In this document: positions 17,037 through 24,858 of the stretch, piece by piece
Layout of the letters: every line of letters starts with the position of its first letter
How positions within the stretch are numbered: the first letter of the stretch is position 1
NCBI RefSeq assembly: GCF_000172795.2
Contig: NZ_CP020947.1
Coordinates: 623,001 to 687,000 of the forward strand
DNA from: Rhizobium sp. CIAT894
GTDB lineage: Bacteria; Pseudomonadota; Alphaproteobacteria; Rhizobiales; Rhizobiaceae
Length of the DNA stretch: 64,000 bases
Direction: 5' to 3'
The notes under the pieces: generated by a model
Seen by the model: only the letters and a program-made list of their open reading frames with translations
Database searches by the model: none
What the model was told of the DNA's origin: nothing
Program-made: the position numbers and the translations under genes

Positions 17037-17762
17037 ATGACGGAATTGAACGGGAAGATCGCGGCGGTCACGGGTGCGGCGTCCGGCATAGGATTGGCCT
17101 CGACGGAGGCGATGCTCGCCGCAGGCGCGACGGTCGTGCTGGTGGACCGCGATCAGAAGGCGCTGGAGACGATTTGCGGCCGGCTGGGCGAGCGCGCAAT
17201 TCCGCTGGTGATCGACCTGCTGGATTCCAATGCCTGTGCGGGACTGCTCGAGGGCGTCCTGTCGAAGACCGGCAGGCTCGACATCCTGCATGCCAATGCG
17301 GGCACTTATATCGGCGGCGACCTGATGGAAACCGATCTCGACACCATCGATCGGATGCTCAATCTCAACGTCAATGTCGTCATCAAGAATGTGCGGAGTG
17401 TCATTCCTCACATGATCGAACGTGGCACCGGCGACATCGTCGTCACCAGCTCCGTCGCCGGACATTCGGCAATTCCATGGGAGCCGGTCTATTCGCCGTC
17501 GAAGTGGGCAATGACGTGTTTCGTCCAGACGATGCGACGCCAGCTTCTGAAAAGCGGCATTCGCGTGGGGTCGGTTTCTCCAGGGCCGGTGATCAGCGCC
17601 TTGCTGGCGGATTGGCCGGAGGAAAACCTTCGCAAGGCCAAGGAGGCCGGCGCCTTGATCGAGCCCAAGGAAGTCGCCGACGCGATCATCTTCATGCTCA
17701 CCCGGCCGCGCAACGTCACCATCCGCGATATCGTGGTGCTTCCAAGCGCCTTCGACATCTGA
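17037..17762 (+). CDS. Ribitol 2-dehydrogenase-like SDR
   Basis: A 241-residue short-chain dehydrogenase. The NAD site is TGAASGIG (13-20), and the active site is Ser138/139, Tyr152 and Lys156 in PVYSPSKWA. Beyond the SDR core it shares stretches I associate with Klebsiella ribitol dehydrogenase: GRLDILHANAGTYIGG, EPVYSPSK, GPVISALLADWP and the end RNVTIRDIVVLPSAFDI. This suggests oxidation of a pentitol or related sugar alcohol at C2. AGGAGG precedes the ATG. It lies upstream of, and probably separate from, the LacI-controlled promoter at 17811. Confidence 0.88.
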   Translation: MTELNGKIAAVTGAASGIGLASTEAMLAAGATVVLVDRDQKALETICGRLGERAIPLVIDLLDSNACAGLLEGVLSKTGRLDILHANAGTYIGGDLMETDLDTIDRMLNLNVNVVIKNVRSVIPHMIERGTGDIVVTSSVAGHSAIPWEPVYSPSKWAMTCFVQTMRRQLLKSGIRVGSVSPGPVISALLADWPEENLRKAKEAGALIEPKEVADAIIFMLTRPRNVTIRDIVVLPSAFDI

Positions 17763-17790
17763 GCCGGGGATGAGTTCGCCAGACCCGATG

Positions 17791-17804
17791 TGGAAACGTT
17801 ACCA
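17791..17804. promoter_or_regulatory. LacI-type operator 1
   Basis: TGGAAACGTTACCA matches the LacI/GalR consensus TGG-N-AACGTT-N-CCA. With flanks the near-palindrome extends to 20 bases (ATGTGGAAACGTTACCACAT). It lies 6 bases upstream of the -35 box of the aldolase promoter. Confidence 0.82.
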
Positions 17805-17810
17805 CATTTT

Positions 17811-17839
17811 CTTGACTCGCAATCCTGCTGCATTTATTC
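17811..17839 (+). promoter_or_regulatory. Predicted promoter of the aldolase operon
   Basis: CTTGAC (17811-17816) is a perfect alphaproteobacterial -35 box. The -10 is TTTATT or TTATTC (17833-17839) after 16-17 bases. Operators lie immediately on both sides, an arrangement suited to tight repression. Confidence 0.65.
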
Positions 17840-17844
17840 GAATG

Positions 17845-17858
17845 TGGAAACGTTGCCA
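17845..17858. promoter_or_regulatory. LacI-type operator 2
   Basis: TGGAAACGTTGCCA is identical to operator 1 except at one base and overlaps the expected transcription start. The centres of the two operators are 54 bases apart, close to five helical turns, so two repressor dimers could bind the same DNA face or loop. Confidence 0.82.
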
Positions 17859-17875
17859 TATCTGGGAGGAGCTTG

Positions 17876-18700
17876 ATGAAATCCGCGCGGTTGAACCGTC
17901 TTTTCGGCGTGTCTGGAAATTGTTTTGACGTTGCCATCGATCACGGCATGTTCAATGAACGGACCTTTCTCGCCGGCATCGAGAACATGAAGACCGCCAT
18001 CGAGGTGATCGCGCAAGCCGCTCCCGATGCCATCCAGCTTCCCCCGGGGACCGCACCCATCCTGCAGGCGATCCCCGGCAAACATCGCCCTGCACTGGTG
18101 CTGCGCACCGACATCGCCAACATCTACGGCAATCCCCTGCCGTCCCAGCTGTTTTCCGAAATGATCGACAGGGCGGTGGAGCAGGGCGTTGGGCTGGATG
18201 CGGCCTGTGTCGTCGTCAATCTTTTGATGCTGCCGGACCAGCCGGAGGTCTACCGCGCCTGCGTGCGCAATGTGAACAGCCTGAAGCGCGAATGCGAGAT
18301 CTACGGCATGCCGCTGATGGTCGAACCGCTCGTCATGCAGGACAATTCCAGGGGCGCCTACATGGTCGACGGCGCGATCGACAAGATCCTGCCGCTCGTG
18401 CGCCAGGCGGCCGAACTCGGCGCCGACATCATCAAGGCCGACCCCTGCGACAATGTCGGGGAATATCATCGCGTGGTCGAGATCGCTCAGGGCCTGCCGG
18501 TGCTGGTGCGCGGCGGTGGCCGCGTTTCGGATCAGGAAATCCTGATCCGCACCAAACAGTTGATGGAGCAGGGCGCCCGTGGCATCGTCTATGGCCGCAA
18601 CGTCATTCAGCACCACAATCCCGGCGGCATGACGCGGGCCTTGATGGCAATCGTCCATGACAAGGCTTCCGTCGAGCAAGCCTCGCTGCATATCGGCTGA
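17876..18700 (+). CDS. Class I (DeoC/FbaB/LacD-type) aldolase
   Basis: A 274-residue TIM-barrel aldolase. Visible elements are the FDVAIDHG start of strand 1, APDAIQLPPGTAPIL, PLMVEPLV, and the Schiff-base strand LGADIIKADP with Lys187, followed by VLVRGGGRVSD and the phosphate-binding end GARGIVYGRNVIQH. Such enzymes split ketose mono- or bisphosphates, giving dihydroxyacetone phosphate and an aldehyde. The exact substrate is unknown. I chose ATG at 17876 over the adjacent TTG, with GGGAGGAG upstream. It is the first gene behind the LacI-controlled promoter. Confidence 0.88.
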   Translation: MKSARLNRLFGVSGNCFDVAIDHGMFNERTFLAGIENMKTAIEVIAQAAPDAIQLPPGTAPILQAIPGKHRPALVLRTDIANIYGNPLPSQLFSEMIDRAVEQGVGLDAACVVVNLLMLPDQPEVYRACVRNVNSLKRECEIYGMPLMVEPLVMQDNSRGAYMVDGAIDKILPLVRQAAELGADIIKADPCDNVGEYHRVVEIAQGLPVLVRGGGRVSDQEILIRTKQLMEQGARGIVYGRNVIQHHNPGGMTRALMAIVHDKASVEQASLHIG

Positions 18701-18722
18701 CGCGCGTCTGGGAGGAGATGTG

Positions 18723-19877
18723 ATGACGAAAATATTCCGCTTCGGCGTCATCGGCTGCGGCCTGATGGGGCGCGAGTTCGCCAGTGCCGCAGCGCGCTGG
18801 CTGCATCTGGCCGATGTGAAGGCACGGCCGGAAATCGTCGCCGTCTGCGATACCAACATGGCGCTGCTCGACTGGTTCAGGGATCACGTGCCGACCGTTC
18901 GGCAGTTCACCGCCGACTATAAGGAGCTTCTGGCCAATCCCGAGGTGGATGCGGTCTATTGCGCCGTTCCGCACGTGCTGCATCAGCAATTTTACATCGA
19001 TATCCTCAAGGCCGGAAAACATCTTCTCGGCGAAAAGCCCTTCGGCATGGACGCCGCGCAGAACCGCGAAATCATGGCGGTTCTCGCCGAGCATCCCGAA
19101 CTCCTGGTTCGCTGCTCGTCGGAAATGCCGTTCTTCCCCGGCGCACAGAAGGTCATCGCGCTCGCAAAAAGCGGGGAGATGGGGGAGATCCTCGAAGTCG
19201 AGGCGGGTTTCCTGCACTCGTCGGACATCGACCGGCAAAAGCCGATCAACTGGAAGCGCATGGCCGAGATCAACGGCGACTATGGCTGCATGGGGGATCT
19301 CGGCATGCATGTGCTGCATGTGCCCCTGCGTCTCGGCTGGCGCCCGGCCACCCTGCATGCGCAACTGGTCAAGAAAGTCACCGAACGTCCCGACGGCAAG
19401 GGCGGCATGCTGCCCTGCACCACCTGGGACAATGCCACGATCAGCAGCCGCGTACGCACCGGCGATCACGATTTCCCGATGGTGCTGAAGACCTGGCGCA
19501 TCGCGCCCGGCGAATCCAACAGCTGGTACATCCGCGTTCTCGGCATGAAGAAAAGCGCATTCTTCAGCACGAAGTCGCCGCGCCAGTGGCAGTGGATGGA
19601 TTATAACGGCGGTGCGCAGGCCTGGAGCACCGAGGATCTCGGATACGGCTCTCTGTTTCCAGCCATTACAGGCAAGATCTTCGAATTCGGTTTTGCCGAC
19701 GCTATACAGCAGATGTGGGCGGCTTTCGTCGACGAGCTTGCCGGCGGCAATGCCAACGGTTTCGGCTGTGCGACGCCGGCCGAGGCACAGGCGCATCATG
19801 CGGTGCTGACGGCAGCCCTCAAATCCGGCCGCGAGGACGTCGTGGTCCCGGTCGTCTATGACGGGGCGTCCGCCTGA
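18723..19877 (+). CDS. Gfo/Idh/MocA family oxidoreductase
   Basis: A 384-residue NAD(P)-dependent oxidoreductase. The N-terminal Rossmann motif is GVIGCGLMGREF. The family EKP motif occurs in GKHLLGEKPFGMD, and a catalytic-type D-x-G-x-H is present (GDLGMHVLH). The large C-terminal sheet domain has normal length. The family acts on sugars, inositols and derivatives; the substrate is not predictable. GGGAGGAG precedes the ATG. Its stop overlaps the next ATG (TGATG), so the two are translationally coupled. Confidence 0.9.
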   Translation: MTKIFRFGVIGCGLMGREFASAAARWLHLADVKARPEIVAVCDTNMALLDWFRDHVPTVRQFTADYKELLANPEVDAVYCAVPHVLHQQFYIDILKAGKHLLGEKPFGMDAAQNREIMAVLAEHPELLVRCSSEMPFFPGAQKVIALAKSGEMGEILEVEAGFLHSSDIDRQKPINWKRMAEINGDYGCMGDLGMHVLHVPLRLGWRPATLHAQLVKKVTERPDGKGGMLPCTTWDNATISSRVRTGDHDFPMVLKTWRIAPGESNSWYIRVLGMKKSAFFSTKSPRQWQWMDYNGGAQAWSTEDLGYGSLFPAITGKIFEFGFADAIQQMWAAFVDELAGGNANGFGCATPAEAQAHHAVLTAALKSGREDVVVPVVYDGASA

Positions 19878-20548
19878 TGCGGCGCTCCGAGATCAACGCC
19901 GCCTTGCGGCGGGCAAACGCGACCCTTGAGCGCTGGCATTGGTCCCTGCCGGCATGGGGATATTGGACGGCGGCGGATTTTGCCTCTCATCCCCAGGCGT
20001 CGGCCTATTTGCGCGCCCATCAGCTCGGGTGGGATGTCACCGATTTCGGCTCGAACCGGTTTGCCGAATGCGGCCTCGTGCTGTTTTGCCTGCGCAATGG
20101 CATCGTCGATATCGGGGATGAACGCACCTATGCCGAAAAGCTGCTCTTTGTCGAAGAAGGGCAGCTCACGCCGACGCACCGGCATGCGGCGAAGATGGAA
20201 GACATCATCAACCGCGCCGGCGGCGATCTCGTCATCGAATTTGCCGCAACCGATGCCGACGGCAATCTGCTGAAGGACGACGTGATGGTTCCGGTCGACG
20301 GGCTGGCGCACCGGCTCGCCGCATGGGAACCGCTGATCCTCAAGCCCGGCCAGAGCGTGACGATCCGCACCCGACTTTACCACCGCTTCTACGGCCGGAA
20401 AGGCGGCGGACCCGTCCTCGTCGGCGAGGTCAGCCAGGTCAACGACGACAACAGCGATAATTTCTTCCTCGAGCCGATCGGCCGCTTTGCCGCAATCGAG
20501 GAGGATGAGCCGCCGCTCAGACCCTTGTGGAACGAAGGAGGCCGCTGA
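19877..20548 (+). CDS. D-lyxose/D-mannose isomerase-like cupin
   Basis: A 223-residue single-domain cupin. The metal-site pattern is visible: T-HRHAAKMEDIINRAGG in the first cupin motif and H-R-F-Y plus GEVSQVNDDNSDNFF in the second. This matches the EcSI/YdaE-type D-lyxose ketol-isomerases that interconvert D-lyxose with D-xylulose (also mannose with fructose) using Mn2+. Length is normal. It overlaps genes on both sides by one base. In this operon it could interconvert an aldose and the ketose that is then phosphorylated. Confidence 0.88.
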   Translation: MRRSEINAALRRANATLERWHWSLPAWGYWTAADFASHPQASAYLRAHQLGWDVTDFGSNRFAECGLVLFCLRNGIVDIGDERTYAEKLLFVEEGQLTPTHRHAAKMEDIINRAGGDLVIEFAATDADGNLLKDDVMVPVDGLAHRLAAWEPLILKPGQSVTIRTRLYHRFYGRKGGGPVLVGEVSQVNDDNSDNFFLEPIGRFAAIEEDEPPLRPLWNEGGR

Positions 20549-21606
20549 TGCGAACCGGGGAGGAGGTTGACCATCAGGGCGGTCTGAAGCAGGGCGGTAT
20601 CGTTTGCGCCGGAAACTTCATCGTCGATCGTGTCCACACCCTGTCCTATTGGCCAGAACAGGGCAATCTCGCCCATATCCTGCACCAGGATCTGGGCGTG
20701 GGCGGCGGGGCAGCCAATGTCGTCACCGATCTGGCCTCGCTCGGATTTTGCGGAAAGCTGGCGGCGGCCGGGTGCATCGGCGCCGATCAGGATGGTGAGA
20801 TCGTCAAGGCCCGCCTTGCGGTCGCCGGCGTCGATGTCGGGGGACTGACGGCGCTCGCCGACCGGGTGACGGCGCACACCCATGTCATGAATGTGCCCGG
20901 CCAGAACCGGACCTTCTTCTATCATGGCGGCGCCAACGATGCCGTCACCGACAAGCTTATCGCACCCGCGGCCTTCGCCAAGGCCGGTTATCGGCTGTTC
21001 TATCTCGGTTATCTCATGCTGCTGCCGGGTCTCGACCGCATCGGTCCCGACGGCCGTTCGGGAGCGTCGCGCCTGCTCGAAGCCGCGCGCGGCGCCGGGC
21101 TGACGACCTGCGTGGATTTCGTCTCGAGTGAAGACCCGGAATTTGCAGCCAAGGTCGGTGTTGCTCTGCCCTTCTGCGATTACCTGATCATCAATGAGAT
21201 GGAGGCCGGCCGGGCGACCGGCGTTGTCGTGCGCGACGCTAAGGGAGATTTGATCGAAGCGGAGCTTTTGACGGCGGGTGAGCGCCTGCTGGCCGCAGGC
21301 GTCGCCAAGGGAGCGATCATCCACGCGCCGGAAATCTGCTTCTGGTTTGCGCCTGGCGCTTTGCCGATCAGGACACGATCGCGATCCGTCGATCCCGATG
21401 ACATCGTCAGCACGGTCGGCGCGGGAGACGCCTTCTGCGCCGCCGTGCTCTACGGCCTGCACGAGAACTGGCCGGTCGAGCATATCTGCGCCGTCGCCCA
21501 TGTGGCGGCTGCGCGTTGCCTCAAGGGTGCGACGGCCACCGACGGCATTCCCGATATATCGGTCCTCCTTTGCGAGGCAGAGGAGACGAACGCGCAACCC
21601 GCTTAG
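20548..21606 (+). CDS. PfkB/ribokinase-family sugar kinase
   Basis: A 352-residue kinase. The first PfkB signature lies in GGGAANVVTDLASLG, preceded by VCAGNFIVDRVHTL. The second, with the catalytic aspartate, is DDIVSTVGAGDAFCAA. It should phosphorylate the ketose made upstream using ATP. Two to three features differ from classic ribokinase, including a longer middle part with the YLGYLMLLPGLDRIG segment, so the sugar cannot be named. ATG at 20548 overlaps the isomerase stop, with AAGGAGG upstream. Confidence 0.88.
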   Translation: MRTGEEVDHQGGLKQGGIVCAGNFIVDRVHTLSYWPEQGNLAHILHQDLGVGGGAANVVTDLASLGFCGKLAAAGCIGADQDGEIVKARLAVAGVDVGGLTALADRVTAHTHVMNVPGQNRTFFYHGGANDAVTDKLIAPAAFAKAGYRLFYLGYLMLLPGLDRIGPDGRSGASRLLEAARGAGLTTCVDFVSSEDPEFAAKVGVALPFCDYLIINEMEAGRATGVVVRDAKGDLIEAELLTAGERLLAAGVAKGAIIHAPEICFWFAPGALPIRTRSRSVDPDDIVSTVGAGDAFCAAVLYGLHENWPVEHICAVAHVAAARCLKGATATDGIPDISVLLCEAEETNAQPA

Positions 21607-21667
21607 CCCCGTCAGATCAGGAGAAGGCGACGTCAATCGGGCGTCCAGTCAGAATGGAGGAGCAGAG

Positions 21668-21742
21668 ATGAAGCTATTCGTTATGGCAGCCGTGCGCGGC
21701 ACCCTTGCCGGTTTAATGGCGACCGGGGAGGCGGGGCGATGA
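21668..21742 (+). CDS. Possible 24-codon ORF coupled to the following SDR
   Basis: MKLFVMAAVRGTLAGLMATG plus EAGR is preceded by a strong ribosome-binding site (GGAGGAG, 5 bases before the ATG). It ends by overlapping the next start codon (ATGA). It could be a translated leader that couples the downstream dehydrogenase, or the surviving 5' end of a deleted gene. No family is recognisable at this length. Confidence 0.35.
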   Translation: MKLFVMAAVRGTLAGLMATGEAGR

Positions 21743-22527
21743 CCTATACGGAAACGGCGCGGCTATCCGGCAAGGTGGCACTGGTCACGGGAGGAGCGAG
21801 CGGCATCGGCAAGGCGGTATGCGAACGCTTCGCCGCCGAGGGCGCCAGGGTTGTCGTGGCGGATCTCGATGGCGAACGATGCGCCCGGGTGGCGGAAGCG
21901 ATCGGTCCGCATGTCTGGGGCGTGGCGCTCGATGTGACCAGCCAGGACAGCATCGAAGACGCTGCGCGCTTCACGATATCGACCGCCGGTCAGATCGACA
22001 TCCTGGTCAACGCTGCCGGCGTTTACGAGGTCGAGTCCATTCTGGAAATATCCCGGGAACGGACCGCTCGGGTCTTTCAGGTCAATATCGAAGGCCTGAT
22101 CTTCATGACGCAGGCCGTCGTCCGGCACATGGTGGAGAGAGGGGCAGGTGGACGCATCATCAATTTCTCGTCGCAGGCGGGGCGTCGGGGCGAAGGACCT
22201 GCCGTGGCTTACTGCGCGTCCAAGGCGGCCGTCATCAGCATCACGCAGAGCTGCGCCCTGGAGCTGATCCGTTACGGGATCAATGTCAACGCCATCGCTC
22301 CGGGCGTCGTCGATACGCCGATGTGGGACGTCGTCGATGCAAAACTCGGCAGCCGGGAAGGGTTGAAACCCGGCGACGTCAAGCGCCGCGTGGCCGCCGC
22401 CGTTCCCGCCGGACGATTTGGCGCTGCCGAGGAACAGGCCGCCATGGCCGCCTTCCTGGCCGGGCCGGACGCAGCATACATCGTGGCGCAGTGTTACAAT
22501 GTCGACGGTGGCAATGTCATGAGCTGA
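21739..22527 (+). CDS. Sorbitol/galactitol dehydrogenase-like SDR
   Basis: A 262-residue SDR. The NAD site is TGGASGIG near residues 17-24, and the catalytic Tyr158-x3-Lys162 lies in AYCASKAAVISITQS. Segments such as IINFSSQAGRRGEG, RYGINVNAIAPGVVDTPMWD and YIVAQCYNVDGGN closely resemble Rhodobacter SmoS-type sorbitol (L-iditol 2-) dehydrogenases. It likely oxidises a hexitol to a ketohexose with NAD. It follows the kinase gene after about 130 bases that contain a small coupled ORF. Confidence 0.9.
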   Translation: MTYTETARLSGKVALVTGGASGIGKAVCERFAAEGARVVVADLDGERCARVAEAIGPHVWGVALDVTSQDSIEDAARFTISTAGQIDILVNAAGVYEVESILEISRERTARVFQVNIEGLIFMTQAVVRHMVERGAGGRIINFSSQAGRRGEGPAVAYCASKAAVISITQSCALELIRYGINVNAIAPGVVDTPMWDVVDAKLGSREGLKPGDVKRRVAAAVPAGRFGAAEEQAAMAAFLAGPDAAYIVAQCYNVDGGNVMS

Positions 22528-22583
22528 GCGCTTCGCTTCATCGGCAGGAATAGGCAATCGAGCTTGAGGTCTGGAGGAGTGGA

Positions 22584-23594
22584 ATGAGAGCTGTACGCTT
22601 GGAGTCGATCGGGTCTTTGACCATGCGCAGCGTTGAGAAACCGGTTGCCGGGCGAGGCGAGCTGCTTGTCCGGGTCGCCGCCGCCGGCATCTGCGGTTCC
22701 GATCGCCACATGTACAAGGGCGAATATCCGACCGCGATCCCCGTCACGCTGGGCCACGAATTCTGTGGCATCGTCGAAGAGATCGGCGACGGCGTCACCC
22801 GCTTTGCCGGCGGCGAGCTGGTGACGGTCGACCCGAATATCGCCTGCGGCACCTGTCCGGCTTGCACCCGGGCGCGGCCGAACCTGTGCGAGAGACTGAC
22901 CGCCATCGGCGTGACGCGGGATGGCGGCTTTGCCGAATATGTGGCGGTGCCGCATGCGCAGGCCTTCATCCTGCCGGCCGGCCTCGATCCCGTTCACGGC
23001 GCCTTCTCCGAACCGCTGGCCTGCTGCATCCACGCCATCGACAAGGCAGGGATCCGTCCGGGCGACAGCGTCGCGATCCTCGGCGGCGGTGTGATCGGCC
23101 TGCTGATGGTGCAACTGGCCCGTCTGGCGGGGGCAGGCGAGATCATTTTGATCACGCGGCAGCAATCGAGACGCCAGGCCGCCCTGCGCCTGGGGGCGAC
23201 GCAGGCCTTCGACCCGAATTCTTCGGACACGGTCGCGTCCGTTGGAGAGGTCACCAAGGGCGGCGCCGATGTGGTCATCGAGTGCGCCGGCGTCAGCGAC
23301 ACGCTGCAAAGCGGTCTGAGGATGGCGCGGCGCGGTGGCACCTTCGTGCTGTTCGGGGTCACGCCTGCGGGTGTCGAGGTGCCGGTTCTGCCCTTCGATC
23401 TGCTGATCAACGAAGTCGATATCAGGCCCGCCTACCTCAACCCCTTCACCCATTCGCGCGCTGCGGCAATGGTCGCAAGCGGAGCATTGGAACTGGACGC
23501 ATTGGTCACCAGAACCATCGGTCTCGACGAGGTCGCCGACGTGGTCGGCAACGCGCCATTGCCGGGCGAGATCAAGGTCATCGTCCGGCCTTGA
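22584..23594 (+). CDS. Zinc-dependent alcohol/polyol dehydrogenase (MDR family)
   Basis: A 336-residue medium-chain dehydrogenase. The catalytic zinc ligands Cys37 (GICGSD) and His58-Glu59 (LGHE) are present, and the structural zinc cysteines are 88, 91, 94 and 102 (CGTCPAC...LC). The NAD fold has GGGVIG. This resembles sorbitol/threonine-type dehydrogenases (Tdh/SorD). It is the second or third polyol oxidation enzyme of the island and ends just before the convergent LacI gene. AGGAG lies before the ATG. Confidence 0.9.
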   Translation: MRAVRLESIGSLTMRSVEKPVAGRGELLVRVAAAGICGSDRHMYKGEYPTAIPVTLGHEFCGIVEEIGDGVTRFAGGELVTVDPNIACGTCPACTRARPNLCERLTAIGVTRDGGFAEYVAVPHAQAFILPAGLDPVHGAFSEPLACCIHAIDKAGIRPGDSVAILGGGVIGLLMVQLARLAGAGEIILITRQQSRRQAALRLGATQAFDPNSSDTVASVGEVTKGGADVVIECAGVSDTLQSGLRMARRGGTFVLFGVTPAGVEVPVLPFDLLINEVDIRPAYLNPFTHSRAAAMVASGALELDALVTRTIGLDEVADVVGNAPLPGEIKVIVRP

Positions 23595-23612
23595 CTTCGG
23601 AGATCCATCTGC

Positions 23613-24647
23613 TCAGTTGCGGACGGGACCGGTGGAGTCGCGCGCGATCAGCGTGACCGGCACTTTGACGATTGCACCCTGCCGGGATTCGTCGCCCGTT
23701 TGCTGCGCCTCGATCAGCGCTTCCAGCAACCGCGCTGCCTGCTGCCCGACACCGCGGATCGGCTGTGCGACCGTTGTCAGCCGTGGAAAGACGTAGGCGG
23801 CCTCCGGCAGATCGTCGAAGCCGACGACCGAATAGTCGTTCGGAACAGAAGATCTGCGATCCTGGATGGCATGGATGGCGGCAATCGCCGAAATGTCGGT
23901 CGTGCCGATGATCGCGGTGACCTCGGCGCGCGACGCCAGCAATTCCCGCGCCAGCCGGTAGGTCTCGGCGAAGCTGTGTTCTTCCGCCATCGCCACCACG
24001 GCCGGCGCGATGCCGTCTTTTGCCATTTCTGCCGTGATGCCCTGAAGGCGAAGCTGGATCGGCTGGCTGTGTGCCGGTGCCCCGACGATGGCGATCGCCC
24101 GGTGGCCGAGGTCGATCAGATGGCGCGCCATCAGCCGTCCGCCCTCCTCGTGATCGGCCATGACGGCGTCGTCGGCGATGCCGCTCAGCTCGCGGTCGAT
24201 GGCGATGACCGGGATGCGAGCGTCCCGCAGCACTGCGAAATGCTCGATGCTGCCGAAAGCGCTTGCGACGATGACGCCGTCGACGCGCTGGGCGAGCAGC
24301 ATGGAGAGATAGCGCACCTCGTGGTCCATATTTTCCGCCGTGCTGCAGATCAGCGTCTGATAGCCGTGCTGGAACAATTCCTGTTCGATCGCATGGGCGA
24401 GGATGCCGAAGAAAGGCACATCGATCGACGGCAGCATCAGTCCGATCATCCGGCTTGGCGCACCGCGCAGCATGCGCGCACCCTTGCTGGGCGTATAGTT
24501 CAGCGTTCGGATCGCCGCTTCGACGCGGTCCCTGAGTTCAGGCGAGGCATAACCGCTGTTGTTGAGCACGCGCGAGACCGAAGAGACTGACGTTCCCGCA
24601 AGTTTGGCGATATGTCTGATGCTGGTCGTCACGTGCTCGCATTTCAT
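23613..24647 (-). CDS. LacI family transcriptional regulator
   Basis: A 344-residue regulator. The N-terminal helix-turn-helix is IRHIAKLAGTSVSSVSRVLN followed by the hinge region, and the C-terminal periplasmic-binding-protein-like domain contains IGLMLPSIDVPFF and VVGFDDLPEAAYV. It is convergent with the polyol genes and almost certainly binds the two TGGAAACGTT-type operators at 17791 and 17845. A GTG at 24632 would place the HTH closer to the N-terminus and is a reasonable alternative start. The inducer is presumably an island substrate. Confidence 0.93.
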   Translation of the reverse strand: MKCEHVTTSIRHIAKLAGTSVSSVSRVLNNSGYASPELRDRVEAAIRTLNYTPSKGARMLRGAPSRMIGLMLPSIDVPFFGILAHAIEQELFQHGYQTLICSTAENMDHEVRYLSMLLAQRVDGVIVASAFGSIEHFAVLRDARIPVIAIDRELSGIADDAVMADHEEGGRLMARHLIDLGHRAIAIVGAPAHSQPIQLRLQGITAEMAKDGIAPAVVAMAEEHSFAETYRLARELLASRAEVTAIIGTTDISAIAAIHAIQDRRSSVPNDYSVVGFDDLPEAAYVFPRLTTVAQPIRGVGQQAARLLEALIEAQQTGDESRQGAIVKVPVTLIARDSTGPVRN

Positions 24648-24670
24648 TAATCAATCACTGGATCACTAAA

Positions 24671-24715
24671 GCATGTCGCGCAACACCGTGCAGCGGTTTT
24701 GCGGTAACGGTATGC
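24671..24715. repeat. RIME-like repeat, module A copy 3 (degenerate)
   Basis: GCATGTCG at the left and a decayed GGTATGC at the right flank the shared core GTGCAGCGGTTTTGCGG. The outer and left inner arms have mismatches, so this copy is older or less constrained than the others. It separates the divergent LacI and beta-helix genes. Confidence 0.65.
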
Positions 24716-24858
24716 GTAAAAACCGCATCAGGCGAGCGTTGCGCACTATGGCGCCGGCACACCTGATTGAGAAGCCAGATGATTTACAAATATTCAAACA
24801 TCCGCCACATGCTCTCTGCTTAATTCCCCCCGCCGCACCGGTATCGAAGGAAAATGCA

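Noticed and set aside
24673..24858. A 62-codon N-terminal extension of the beta-helix protein
   Set aside because: It runs through a RIME-like repeat and has no likeness to the family, while an ATG with a good ribosome-binding site follows.
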